Shown: piece by piece, positions 1 through 8,534 of the stretch
Layout of the letters: each line of letters starts with the position of its first letter
Numbering within the stretch: the first letter of the stretch is position 1
Origin: Amoeboradix gromovi
Lineage: Eukaryota; Sanchytriomycota; Sanchytriomycetes; Sanchytriales; Sanchytriaceae
Length of the DNA: 10,744 nucleotides
Assembly: GCA_018985225.1 (NCBI GenBank)
Contig: JADGIF010000330.1
Span: forward strand, 1-10,744
Direction of reading: 5' to 3'
The notes under the pieces: generated by a model
Database searches by the model: none
Told to the model about the DNA's origin: nothing
What the model saw: the letters and a program-made list of their open reading frames with translations, nothing else
Translations under genes and position numbers: made by a program

Positions 1-1469
1 AATGGCACTTACCCAAGTTGTCTACACTGAAGGAGTGTGGGATCTCGAAGTAATTTGAGAGCTTCACATTTAACGTAGGCGAGACCCCAGCGAAAAAGAG
101 CGATAAAGCGTTTTGCATTGACCTTACCAAACAATTAACTCAAAGTTCAGATCAGCAATAAAATTAGCAGCTCAGCCTTTTCATTAGCCATAAAAGCTAA
201 CAGCCTGTTGATGAATTGCTATACAGACTTTGACACCTTACTCTTGAATCTAACTCACAGTCATTCAGAAAATCTACGTGTGTTCATTCTACATACCGCT
301 ATTTAGAATGGAAATAAATTAGTTCATTAATTGGGGTAATTCGAGCTATTTCTCTACTAATAACACCAAAGCTAAAAGTCGGATTTCCTAACCATCTGAG
401 AAGATAGGACACTTACATTATGCTGTTTGCAGCACGATCTATGGGTTAAGAATAGTCGTCCAGGAACCGTTTTCCAACCAGATGAGAAAGACAAGGCACT
501 GGTACAAATAGCTAATAAATAGTTTCTTTACCATGAACTTTGATTATGATACCAGTAGCATCTTGTAAGCGATATAATTGAACTACCAGGAGTCAGGCTC
601 GACCTAAGTAATAGGTTGTGAAGTAACTTTACGATTCAAAATAATCCAAGGCAAAAGGACAAAGGGGCAAACATTATCAAGACAGGATTATTACATTATT
701 TTGATATCTGTAAAACGGAGTTCTGAAATAGCATGGTATGATTACAGTGATTCAGAGCGGCAAATGTTATATGTTGCTTATGATGACATAAGAGATGGTT
801 GCTAATAATTCATTACTGGATTGACACATTCTATACTTGCACTTGCATTAATAGTGTTCGCAATGAATTGACAATTTAAAGAGGTATCCGATTCCGTTGG
901 AAGGTAAGTTAAAATGCTGGGCGCAACGCTAAAACAATCAAAATAAAATATGACGGATATACTGCTTACTCAGCCAAAAAATTCTCTTTAAGAAACCCTA
1001 CGATGAGGCAACAACAGTTCCATTTTTATAAACCCATGATGGATCAAGGTATCATCGTCCATCGCGAACGGAACACTTTTATGCACCAATTAGAATGACA
1101 GCAGTTTTGCTTATTCAAGAACCCATCACATTAAACTGTTGTCTTAACTGAAACTGGAACGATCGCAAGTATAAGAGCATTACGCAATTTTATAGCGGTA
1201 TAATGTTACGCCAACCTACTTATTGCTGTAGTCCTGCATCGATGAATCCTCAACTTTAAGAGGATTTATTTAGCAATGGTGAAAGACCAAAAAGTAAAAG
1301 ATTACAAACTTAAATCATTGAATTCTTGCCTAAGGCAAATGCAATAAAATATAGAAACTCTACTATATCCATTCGTAAAACACGCTATCTTTAAAAGTGC
1401 ATATATTTCATGGATAATGTCTGATTTCAGAAGCATATCATAAAAGGTTGTAAAAATTTAATTTATTAG
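1..1469. other. Long stretch without a recognisable gene
   Basis: I see no coding region, tRNA or other RNA gene here. Open runs exist (about 61 codons near 912-1098 and about 43 codons near 391-522 on the plus strand), but runs of that length are expected by chance at this base composition. No copy of the YTRAYRTAG intron end found in the window's genes was seen here on either strand, so a gene chopped up by such introns is not supported. Base composition is not strikingly different from the genes. It may be a spacer, a promoter or terminator region, or decayed mobile DNA. Confidence 0.5.
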
Positions 1470-1700
1470 TTAATGGTGAGCATGATGGTCTTCACTTTTA
1501 TTAAAGAAGTGGTCGTATACGCAGTAGGTCACGAAAATAACAGCAGCAGTTCCAAGTCCTGGAAATACCTCTCTAAGTTTTATTTTGCTTACCCTTGGAT
1601 CCTTTCTCCAAGAATGATGCTTAGCCCATGGATCTTTTATATGTGGGCGAAGGGACGGGTCAGAGAGTGGAAAGTTTCTTCTGATTATAGTTCTTAACAT
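1470..1700 (-). CDS. NDUFB3: NADH:ubiquinone oxidoreductase subunit NDUFB3 (B12)
   Basis: Small accessory subunit of mitochondrial complex I, located in the membrane arm of the inner membrane; it supports assembly and is not catalytic. The 76-residue protein has a basic, arginine-rich start (residues 1-8), the family motif DPWAK followed by a W-R pair (23-32), then PGLGTAA leading into one membrane segment (about 47-66, ending YCVYDH), and a histidine-rich tail (72-76). This order and length match fungal B12 subunits. The ATG at 1700 is the first in frame. The stop codon of the upstream minus-strand gene is only 44 bp away, leaving little promoter room. Its presence implies an organism with complex I and respiring mitochondria, unlike Rozella or microsporidia. 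The call rests on motif order by eye. Confidence 0.75.
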   Translation of the reverse strand: MLRTIIRRNFPLSDPSLRPHIKDPWAKHHSWRKDPRVSKIKLREVFPGLGTAAVIFVTYCVYDHFFNKSEDHHAHH

Positions 1701-1744
1701 GTGTGGTAGGGAATTTAAGTGTCACGGAGTTGCAATAGAAAAAT

Positions 1745-1996
1745 TTATTTCTTAAAACCCATTTTTTTTATCCTTTTAAATAAAATAATTAGGATTAATG
1801 GTATTAGCACTGGAACGAAGTACTTAAAGTAGACCAAATACTGAAGAAAAGGATTTTGTGCGTGCTTTGGGATCAAGCTTTTTAGTTTCTTTTGTTCCTC
1901 GCCTGTTATTTTGTTCTCCTTAATGTATTCTAATACATCCGCTTCAGTTAGTCTGTATTCTATATGCTTTACCAACAGTTCTTCCAAAGAAATCAT
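1745..1996 (-). CDS. Uncharacterised small tail-anchored membrane protein
   Basis: I do not recognise the family. The ATG at 1996 gives 83 residues; the frame is open seven further codons to a TTG and then to a stop, but no earlier ATG exists. The first 45 residues are charged and probably helical (acidic-hydrophobic 1-28, lysine-rich 35-44). A hydrophobic segment (about 59-73, rich in I, L and V) is followed by a short strongly basic end (FKRIKK...FKK). A cytosolic domain with a C-terminal membrane anchor and basic tail suggests a tail-anchored protein, often mitochondrial outer membrane or peroxisome; that is inference. It lies head-to-head with the SUMO ligase gene (192 bp between start codons) and just upstream of NDUFB3 on the same strand. 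Length and membrane profile argue it is real, but without homology it could be spurious. Confidence 0.5.
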   Translation of the reverse strand: MISLEELLVKHIEYRLTEADVLEYIKENKITGEEQKKLKSLIPKHAQNPFLQYLVYFKYFVPVLIPLILIILFKRIKKMGFKK

Positions 1997-2188
1997 TTCA
2001 CGGAGAATAATGAACAATATCGAAAAATGATTCCACTAAAGCTTCAAAATGAGTAGCACACCCACTGAGCTGACAGAGTCCACATTCAGGGTGCATGCAA
2101 TAGTCAAGCTATCTATCGTCTCAATGAAAATCAGATTTTTCAAATAATCCTTGCATACGCAAACTCAATTGAAACTCCCCATTTATCA
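1997..2188. promoter_or_regulatory. Shared divergent promoter region
   Basis: This 192-bp spacer separates the ATG of the small membrane protein (minus strand) from the ATG of the SUMO ligase (plus strand), so it must hold the promoters and 5' leaders of both. I see no specific TATA box or other element I would defend. The assignment is by position only. Confidence 0.4.
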
Positions 2189-3844
2189 ATGTCTGAAGAC
2201 GACAAAACGATTTTGCTGCGACTGCTACATGGGCAGTTTAGGATTTTGGAATTAGATCATATTTTAAAGTGCTTGAATCAACGGAAATCAGGCAAAAAGC
2301 AGGACAAAAAGGATCGTATTCAACTATACATTGACGAGCATGGAGTCTCAGATTTGTTAAGCATTCCACTAGTCATATCAAACATATCTCAAAGCCGTGA
2401 GTCTGGCAGGCTAAAAGAGACAGAACTGAATAAAATAAAAAAGCATCGCATGCTGGAAGAAAACAAAAGGAAGCAAAAAGCACTAGAGCAGCAACGTCAA
2501 GCAAGTTCTCGTAACTCTTACATGGAATACCTGAATAATATCTCTGATTATGAGATTTACAACACTCAAAACAGACACTCTAATAGCACCAGACCTTCTA
2601 CAGTCGAGGACTTCTTCGAAGGTAGATCTTTGAATATGTCTTCAGCAAATGAAATGATTATCATTGACTCTGAATTTCCTGTCATCAAATGGCACGGTGT
2701 CGAGTGCAGCACTTACAACATAAACTGGATGATCCAGCCATTTTACGAACAGCTGCGGGTCATTTATTCCTCTATTATAGATGGAGGGTCTAGAGCGGTC
2801 ACATTTCAGTTCTCACTTTCAAGCGGAGAGTATTCTGATCTACGCATAAAGTCCCGCAGTATTGTTTTTGTTATGACCCATTTGCATGCTGCATTCCTGT
2901 CCGTTCAAAATACGCTTGATGGTGTAAAATACCGCTGCTTGGTAGAGTATCCATGGGCGTTCAAGTATTGTATTAATGGCAATGAAATCAGTTACAAGTC
3001 AAAAGGGATTAAAGAGGTTCCGGGAAGCTCATCTGTAATCAACTTATCGAATCACTGCAAGCTTGGCATCAACACACTGTCCTTTCCATTTAATGGCTTT
3101 TCGAAGCTTGCGAGTAGCATTCTTTTTGCTCGTCCTGTCTCAATCCAGGAAATCACCGATTCTGTCATTTTACGTAAGACGCCAAGTACACAAAAACTAG
3201 ACTTTGTAAAAAGCTTGATATCAAAGCACAATGATGAGGATGTCCAGTTTGGCGACTTCAATGTTAGTCTTAATGACCCGATTTCATTAACCCGTATACA
3301 GATACCAGTCCTCTCCAGCACCTGTAATCACCTTCAGCCCTTTGATCTGATTAACTTCTTAATTGCGCAGCTTCAGGCTCCTCTGTTTAGGTGCCCCGTA
3401 TGCCACACATCTATAGGATCTCTTAAATTAACTATTACGCACTTCAACATCCCGCCTTCACTCAAAAACGACCTGACTCGTTTTCCCTTATCCAAATACT
3501 TCAAGTCAGACCCAATACCCACCATCTCTGTGGATTCCTGGTTTGTCGCCGTGCTCGACTCCTGCTCAGAGTACATCGGTCCTGCACTGTCTTTCAGGCC
3601 TCTGCAGATTGATGAGATAACAATCCAGTTGGATGGCTCCTGGATTGTAAAATCTACAAGTTGCTTGAGTGATAGCGACAAAGACTCTTTTGCTACAGAC
3701 TCTGCCGTGATGCATAATAAAAACGGTTCAGTTGATGATGACTGCGGCGATGAAGTGATATTAATCAATGCAACATCAAACACGGTAATAAATAGACAGT
3801 CGGTATTGAACGAAGATGAAGATGGAGTTATTATAATAAATTAA
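2189..3844 (+). CDS. SIZ1: Siz/PIAS-family SUMO E3 ligase
   Basis: Transfers SUMO from Ubc9 to substrates, chiefly in the nucleus. The 551-residue protein shows the family order: a SAP-like DNA-binding helix pair (about 10-50), a basic lysine-rich stretch (70-105), a PINIT domain (about 155-325), then the SP-RING (about 357-412). The SP-RING reads VSLNDPISLTRIQIPV, then SSTCNHLQPFD and finally RCPVC, giving the usual four zinc ligands Cys379, His381, Cys402 and Cys405. The cysteine usually found in the 'KCPLS' position is Asp363 here. A Siz-type region ending in DGSW (482-485) follows. Two SUMO-interaction-like motifs lie in the acidic tail: VILI (523-526) and VIII (547-550), the latter ending one residue before the C-terminus. 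IIID (157-160) is a third candidate. The reading frame is uninterrupted. Its stop lies 5 bp from that of the convergent adaptin gene. Confidence 0.9.
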   Translation: MSEDDKTILLRLLHGQFRILELDHILKCLNQRKSGKKQDKKDRIQLYIDEHGVSDLLSIPLVISNISQSRESGRLKETELNKIKKHRMLEENKRKQKALEQQRQASSRNSYMEYLNNISDYEIYNTQNRHSNSTRPSTVEDFFEGRSLNMSSANEMIIIDSEFPVIKWHGVECSTYNINWMIQPFYEQLRVIYSSIIDGGSRAVTFQFSLSSGEYSDLRIKSRSIVFVMTHLHAAFLSVQNTLDGVKYRCLVEYPWAFKYCINGNEISYKSKGIKEVPGSSSVINLSNHCKLGINTLSFPFNGFSKLASSILFARPVSIQEITDSVILRKTPSTQKLDFVKSLISKHNDEDVQFGDFNVSLNDPISLTRIQIPVLSSTCNHLQPFDLINFLIAQLQAPLFRCPVCHTSIGSLKLTITHFNIPPSLKNDLTRFPLSKYFKSDPIPTISVDSWFVAVLDSCSEYIGPALSFRPLQIDEITIQLDGSWIVKSTSCLSDSDKDSFATDSAVMHNKNGSVDDDCGDEVILINATSNTVINRQSVLNEDEDGVIIIN

Positions 3845-3849
3845 TTTAC

Positions 3850-6298
3850 TCATTCATCTGTGTATTGAAATATTTGTTCAGTCATAGATCTTGTATCATT
3901 GTTATTATAATTCAACTTCAACTTCAATTTTATCACTGCCTATGTTAGTTTAATTTACATTCGAGGGATTCTGTACACTGAACTCTTGTGTGGCCTCTTG
4001 ATTCTTTGGTATATCAGATTTGCTTAGTGGCAAAATAGTTACTTTTAAGGACTTCGGTACGGCAATCAGAAACGCTAGTTGCGATATACCATTTACTACT
4101 CCATCATTCAAAATTCTTGCCCTGAATGAATTGTTGCCTAGTACTGTTAGTATCACTCGCACGCCATCTTTGTTAAATACTTGCACTTCCTTCGACTTCA
4201 CGGAATTTGAAGATGCTGCTGGTGCAGTTCCAAATAACTCGCTCAAGAGATCAACTGGCGCGCTTGTAGTTGCTGTAGTAGTGTTGGTAGGTAATTCCAG
4301 CGTTGTCAAAGTATTTAGCAGATCACTTACTGTGGCATCCTCAGGTGTTATTGGTGTAGTATCTTGAGCTATTTCAGGCAATTTGTACTCCAATGGTGGT
4401 ATATCCATCAACACTTGCTGTAATTGCTCTTTGTTCAAGCTTGTAATAAATTGTGAATATTCCAATGCACGTTGCTGTACATCTGTATGCATGTCTACTG
4501 CATATTTTGTAAATATCGAGTCATCAAATGCCGTACTGCCTTGCTGCTGTTTGTGCAGTTTGAACAATGCGGTCAACAAATAGCACTTGGTTTGGTTTGC
4601 TATTTCATGTTTGTCCACGTCGCTGCTGAATGCAACATGATACGGCTCAACTGCGCCATTCAATTTTCCATCAGGCTTACATCTTATATCCTGAGCCTTC
4701 AATAAAGATATCAATAAAGAGCTAATCTGCTTAATTGTAACCTTGGTATTATCTAGTTGATCTAGTTGCTGAGTGGTTAGTAAGACACAATACTCGCCAA
4801 TGCACCAAGCACCTACCTGTGCTAATGCCGTGTTTGACTGATCTTTACTCAACAAGTCATACAATAAGCGGGTAGCAAATGACTGAAATTCTGGAATATT
4901 GCTGATCAATTTAATAAACAGTCCCACGTGTTCTTCCTTAGCATGCTGGTTTGCTAATGTAAGCACGTTAATAAGAGATTCGATGTGCCATTTTCTATTA
5001 GGACTGTATTTTTCGCATACACTAAAACACTTGCTTACAATGTATGATTTGAATTCAACATCAGCAATTTCCAGAAACCCAACCAATTCGTTCATCATAG
5101 GCTTAATATTGCTAGGATTAATAAGAGTGAAAGACAAATCCAATGCACGACGGCGGATAGATGTATCAGGATCTTTTAGGCATTCAACAATAATAGTACG
5201 ATGACGCTGTACAGCTTTCATATCTTGCTCTACACATTTGCTAAGTGTCTGCAGTGCCACATACTTCATGTTGTTGTCTTTGTTTGTTAAAAACTTACCG
5301 AGTATGTTGATGCCCAAGACACGTAAACTTGAATCAGATTGGATTTCTAAAATTGTACGAGAAGTCTCGTAAAGGATAGCATTACCAACATTTCTAGAAG
5401 AATCAGTTTTAGTAGCTACCTGTGCCAATATGTCATGCATTTGATCAGCAGCTGCCTTGTTAGATTTGCCGATAAATCTAAAAAATTGCAACACTTTACA
5501 CTGCAAGAACGGATCTGTGATACCAGTAACATCATGCTCTGGACTATAACCCGCTGTAATTAGATTTCGCATTAATCGGAGAGTGTTGGGTAGTTGCTCA
5601 GTCAAATTTGGAATAAGTTGAGGGTTACCACCAAGCACTTCAATCAGAACTGATAAAGATGTGATTATAACGCCGTGATTCTTGTCATTTATCAAGTTCA
5701 TACACTTAGCAGCATATCTTTCACTCATTTCCGGTAATTTCTTTAGTACTCGCACGGCACAAAGAGCGGCTTTTTTACGTATATAGCTACTACTGCTACC
5801 AAGTAATTTTTCAACCTCACTGCTCAAGTCTCTTAGCATCTCTTCGCTCCCAATATTGCCAAGAGTACTCAGGGCTAGTCCGCTAATAAATAAATTTTGG
5901 TGATTTAAATCATTTTTCAAGCAGTTGGTAACCAGAGTTAAAACTTCCTGATTCTCGTCTAACAAAAGCATAACTCCAAGGTATCCAAGCCTTTTATCAC
6001 TAAAACGTGGTGAGGCAACTAATTTAACACATTCCATTTGTCCAAAATGAGCAGAATGTCCCAGCATATGTATGTACAACAGTTTTTGAATATTCATAGC
6101 TCTTAAATCGGCCCCCATCATTTGTGCAGCTTGTGCGGTAATACCAGAAACACCAGTAGCTGAACCTGTACCCTCTTTAATAAATGTACGAATGGATGCT
6201 GATTCTTTTGCAATAATGGCTCTTTCTTCTGCCAGAGTTTTAGCATTCCTTACCTGTCTTATTAATGATTTCAATGAAGTAGGCACATAAGATGACAT
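3850..6298 (-). CDS. APL4: AP-1 adaptor complex gamma-adaptin (two exons)
   Basis: Large subunit of the clathrin adaptor AP-1, which sorts cargo between trans-Golgi network and endosomes. Exon 1 is 6298..3959 (780 codons), then a 19-nt intron (3958..3940), then exon 2 3939..3850 (29 codons plus TGA), giving 809 residues. The N-terminal trunk begins with the family block AKTLAEERAIIAKE (about 19-32), followed by LLYIHMLG, AHFGQ and ASPRFSDKRLGYLG. A hinge holds two DLL-type clathrin-box-like motifs (one is DLLSELFG, 683-690). The gamma-ear runs from about 703; without splicing it would stop after the NPSN block and lose the last beta strands, while the spliced frame continues with alternating L/I-K residues and NYNNND as the family requires. 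ATG at 6298 is preferred to an in-frame TTG six bases upstream. A roughly 18-residue in-frame insertion sits at about residues 42-63. Confidence 0.92.
3940..3958 (-). other. 19-nt intron in the AP-1 gamma gene
   Basis: On the minus strand it reads GTAAATTAAACTAACATAG. It starts GTA, has the perfect branch motif CTAAC, and ends ATAG. Retained, it gives an in-frame TAA after two codons; removed (phase 0), it joins ...NPSN to AVIKLKLKLNYNNND, matching the end of gamma-ear domains (canonical NP...LRMRIKLTYNHKG). Confidence 0.9.
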
Positions 6299-6356
6299 TT
6301 CCAAATTACGTATGTTTTAGGGAGATTTTAAAAATAATTGCAAAATGTCGCTTATT
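6299..6356 (-). promoter_or_regulatory. 58-bp spacer between VPS45 stop and AP-1 gamma start
   Basis: This is the whole interval between the spliced VPS45 stop codon and the adaptin ATG on the same strand. It must carry the end of one transcript and the promoter or leader of the next, or those signals overlap the coding regions. No specific element is identifiable. Confidence 0.4.
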
Positions 6357-7842
6357 TCAAGTATTTATTAAACTTTGTATGAATTCTTCTGACCTCAGCA
6401 CGGTATTTCCTCCTATTATTACTGTTGGTCCTTTTTCTTTCTTTAATTTATCGTTCAACAAATGAATTGCTCTAATCTCATCGTAAGTTATCCCTCCTTG
6501 TATATTAACTATGATATGCTGTGGTCTACATCAATTAAGGTTACCTGATAACACCCGGTAGATTCTGCTGCCCTGACTGTTGATAAGGATATTGCTGTTC
6601 TAATAGCTTTCCTTTTATTAAATCCTGTACTAATTTGATAACCAATGGCTCATGCTGTGTAAATACGTTATCAACTCCCTTTAATCCCTTCATCATTAAC
6701 TGTCCTTTCTTGATCAATGCCTGGGTTAGATTCATCGGGGTTTTATTGACACTCATAAGATGGACCAGCGACATATACCGCTCTAATCCCAACTGGCGCA
6801 AAGAGTTTGTAAATTCTGTTAAACATGTGTTATAACGGACTGCATATAGTAATATAAGCCGGACTTTATCGATGTCGTTTATATTTGAGGATAACAGCTG
6901 TCTGATCTGTTGCGCGCACCATTCTTCATTGTCCTCACAGGCTAGAGACTGCTCTATTTCTCCAATTGTCATAAGTTGATTCTTGTTTACTATCTCGCTT
7001 AAAATAGTCATGACATTAACATGTGTTTCCACATTCATTTGCAAATCCTTTAACTCAGGGTATCTGTTAATAAACTGCTTAATATCATCTAGTGAGTTAA
7101 GGCTACCAAGAGAGACATACTGGGACTGATACTTTAGCACCAATTCTTTGATTTTTAAACCCACGTCGCCAAATGAAGTAAATTTATGCTGAGTGTAAAA
7201 GTTATCGTTTGTAAAAGAAACAAGTGGTCTGTTGATTTTGTAATTTTCAATACCAATTAAATCATGAATCATTGACTGATAGTACCAAGAATGTAATAAT
7301 GGAGTCAAGTAATCAAAAGAACGGTTTAAATTTAAAATGACACAAGGCTGACCCGATGACGAAGGTAATGAGATATTGATACCACGAAGAACAGGGCTCC
7401 ATTGAAAAGCTTGTAGTAAAGAGCCTAAAGTAGATGATATCGCCTTTGGTGGTTGCATAAAAGCGTAGTCATCGAGAGCTATAACGTCCATATAAAATTC
7501 TAATACTTGGGTTATTCGTTCATAAATATCAGCTTGAGCAATTTGTTCAATCCACTGAGAGGTGGTTTCTGCTACTAGGCACAGAATGTATTGTGAATAA
7601 TGCGGATTTTGTAATTCTGTAATCAACTCCTGTAAAGAAGAAGGATGAACAATTAAAACAGCAGTCCAGGATAGATGGGACTGAGGTGGTAGCTTACCTA
7701 TGTTATAAACATTATTTTGAAGAAAATAGCTCATCGGGATAAAGCTAAGAATGCTAAGGCAGTAATCATCTAGAAGTAGTACTTTGTAGCCTTCATTACT
7801 TATCACACCTTTTATATAGCTTTGAATCAACTGAAATATCAT
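6357..7842 (-). CDS. VPS45: VPS45, Sec1/Munc18 vesicle-fusion protein (two exons)
   Basis: Sec1/Munc18 protein that binds Tlg2/syntaxin-16-type SNAREs and is needed for fusion of TGN-derived and endosomal vesicles. Exon 1 is 7842..6545, then a 19-nt intron (6544..6526), then exon 2 6525..6357, total 488 residues, somewhat shorter than the 540-580 common in the family. Recognisable blocks: N-terminal YIKGVI...YKVLLLDD (9-26); L-NPHYSQY (about 77-85); ILNLNRSFDYLTPLL followed by W-YQSMIHDLIGI, corresponding to the SM-family segment LDR..D..TPLL..W.YQ.M..E..GI; and FGD-G-KIKELV. After the intron the protein ends PQHIIVNIQGGITYDEIRAI...TVIIGGNTV, the typical Vps45 C-terminus. Without splicing it would end at GVIR after 433 residues. 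The ATG at 7842 aligns with the usual N-terminus. Confidence 0.9.
6526..6544 (-). other. 19-nt intron in the VPS45 gene
   Basis: On the minus strand it reads GTAACCTTAATTGATGTAG, with GTA at the start and the branch-like TTGAT joined directly to GTAG. It splits an arginine codon (AG|A, phase 2). Retained, the frame hits TAA at once; removed, the frame runs 55 further residues that match the conserved Vps45 end (PQ.II..I.GG.TY.E). Confidence 0.9.
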
Positions 7843-8534
7843 AAATCAAAAATAAAGGTGTTTCAAAGTTGATTGATTCTTTTTTTTCTATAGAAACAGA
7901 AGCATAGTTTTAAACTATCAATAGAGTCCTTTACAAAGCTGGCTGGCCAAAAACTGCAATTCAAGGATGCTCACTGAGTCCCCATATTAAAAGTCCTGCT
8001 TCCCGAGAAAATAAAGAATTTCACAGAGAACTTCATAATGCCAATTAACCTGTTAGAGCAGCGGTTTTCGTGAACGGAACCATGAGATGGGAACAAATGA
8101 GAATGCAAACACATCTGGTATATGTTACTCGCGGTATTATGGGCACTATCCACTCTCAGACCACAGTTTGTACAGACGCATTTCTTCAAATCAGTTATTT
8201 TAGAATCCCATATCTGGTACACGTTTGACTGGTAAATGATTCGTTTCATTCCAACGACTTTTTCCAAAATTTGGATGAAAGTTCCATTTTGAGACCATTT
8301 TCTAAACTTTTAAATCAATATCTTGTATTGCCTGGTGATGCATTTAGATTTGATCTACTCTGGCAGTGGTAATTTGAAGATATTTTTATCGGTGAAAAAA
8401 AAGAATCACATATACTTATTTAATAAAAAATTACAAGAAAATAACTATTAAAGCTATAGAATTGATATGCAAAGATAAGCGATATGTTTAATTAGAATAG
8501 TCAATTACTATTCCTTGAAACCGACAGCTTTCGA
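7843..8534. other. Intergenic gap between divergent VPS45 and KEX2
   Basis: This 692-bp spacer separates the start codons of VPS45 (minus) and KEX2 (plus), so it should contain both promoters. It is unusually long compared with the 5-192 bp spacers between the other genes. Part of it (7971-8309, minus) is a decayed open frame with a zinc-ribbon signature, listed separately. The part next to KEX2 (about 8390-8470) is very AT-rich with an A-run. No firm promoter element could be named. Confidence 0.5.
7971..8309 (-). pseudogene. Fragment resembling the C-terminal zinc ribbon of TnpB/Fanzor proteins
   Basis: An open frame of 112 codons (first ATG at 8249) with upstream stops and no full-length partner. 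At 8118-8180 it encodes CVCTNCGLRVDSAHNTASNIY. The spacing C-x-x-C-G-x3-D-x3-N-x-A-x-N-I equals the end of TnpB, OrfB and Fanzor nucleases (typically C..CG...DRD.NAA.NI), where the zinc ribbon abuts the last RuvC motif. The second Asp, thought to be a catalytic residue, is Ala here, and the first CxxC knuckle expected upstream is not evident, so the piece would be inactive. The rest of the protein is missing. The surrounding frames are broken by stops. I infer a relic of an inserted element; chance resemblance or a small lineage-specific gene remain possible. Confidence 0.35.

Noticed and set aside
502-522. Possible fourth tiny intron: GTACAAATAGCTAATAAATAG
   Set aside because: It has GTA and CTAAT but its end does not fit YTRAYRTAG, it is a multiple of three, and no recognisable protein is joined by removing it.
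391-522. Open run on the plus strand containing PGTVFQPDEKDKAL
   Set aside because: About 43 codons without a stop is expected by chance several times in this gene-free block; no ATG and no family match.
912-1098. Open run with MMDQGII as a Ty3-type reverse transcriptase piece
   Set aside because: The match is a handful of residues and no following motifs (KKDG, DYR.LN, catalytic DD) appear in any frame by eye; kept only as a remark.
3373-3783. 136-codon minus-strand frame opposite the SUMO ligase
   Set aside because: It lies wholly within the strongly supported SP-RING gene and has no family features, so it is an antisense shadow.
8250-8309. KFRKWSQNGTFIQIL as an IS5-type transposase N-terminal motif
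   Set aside because: The resemblance covers only one helix and conflicts with the zinc-ribbon reading of the same frame; no DDE motifs follow.
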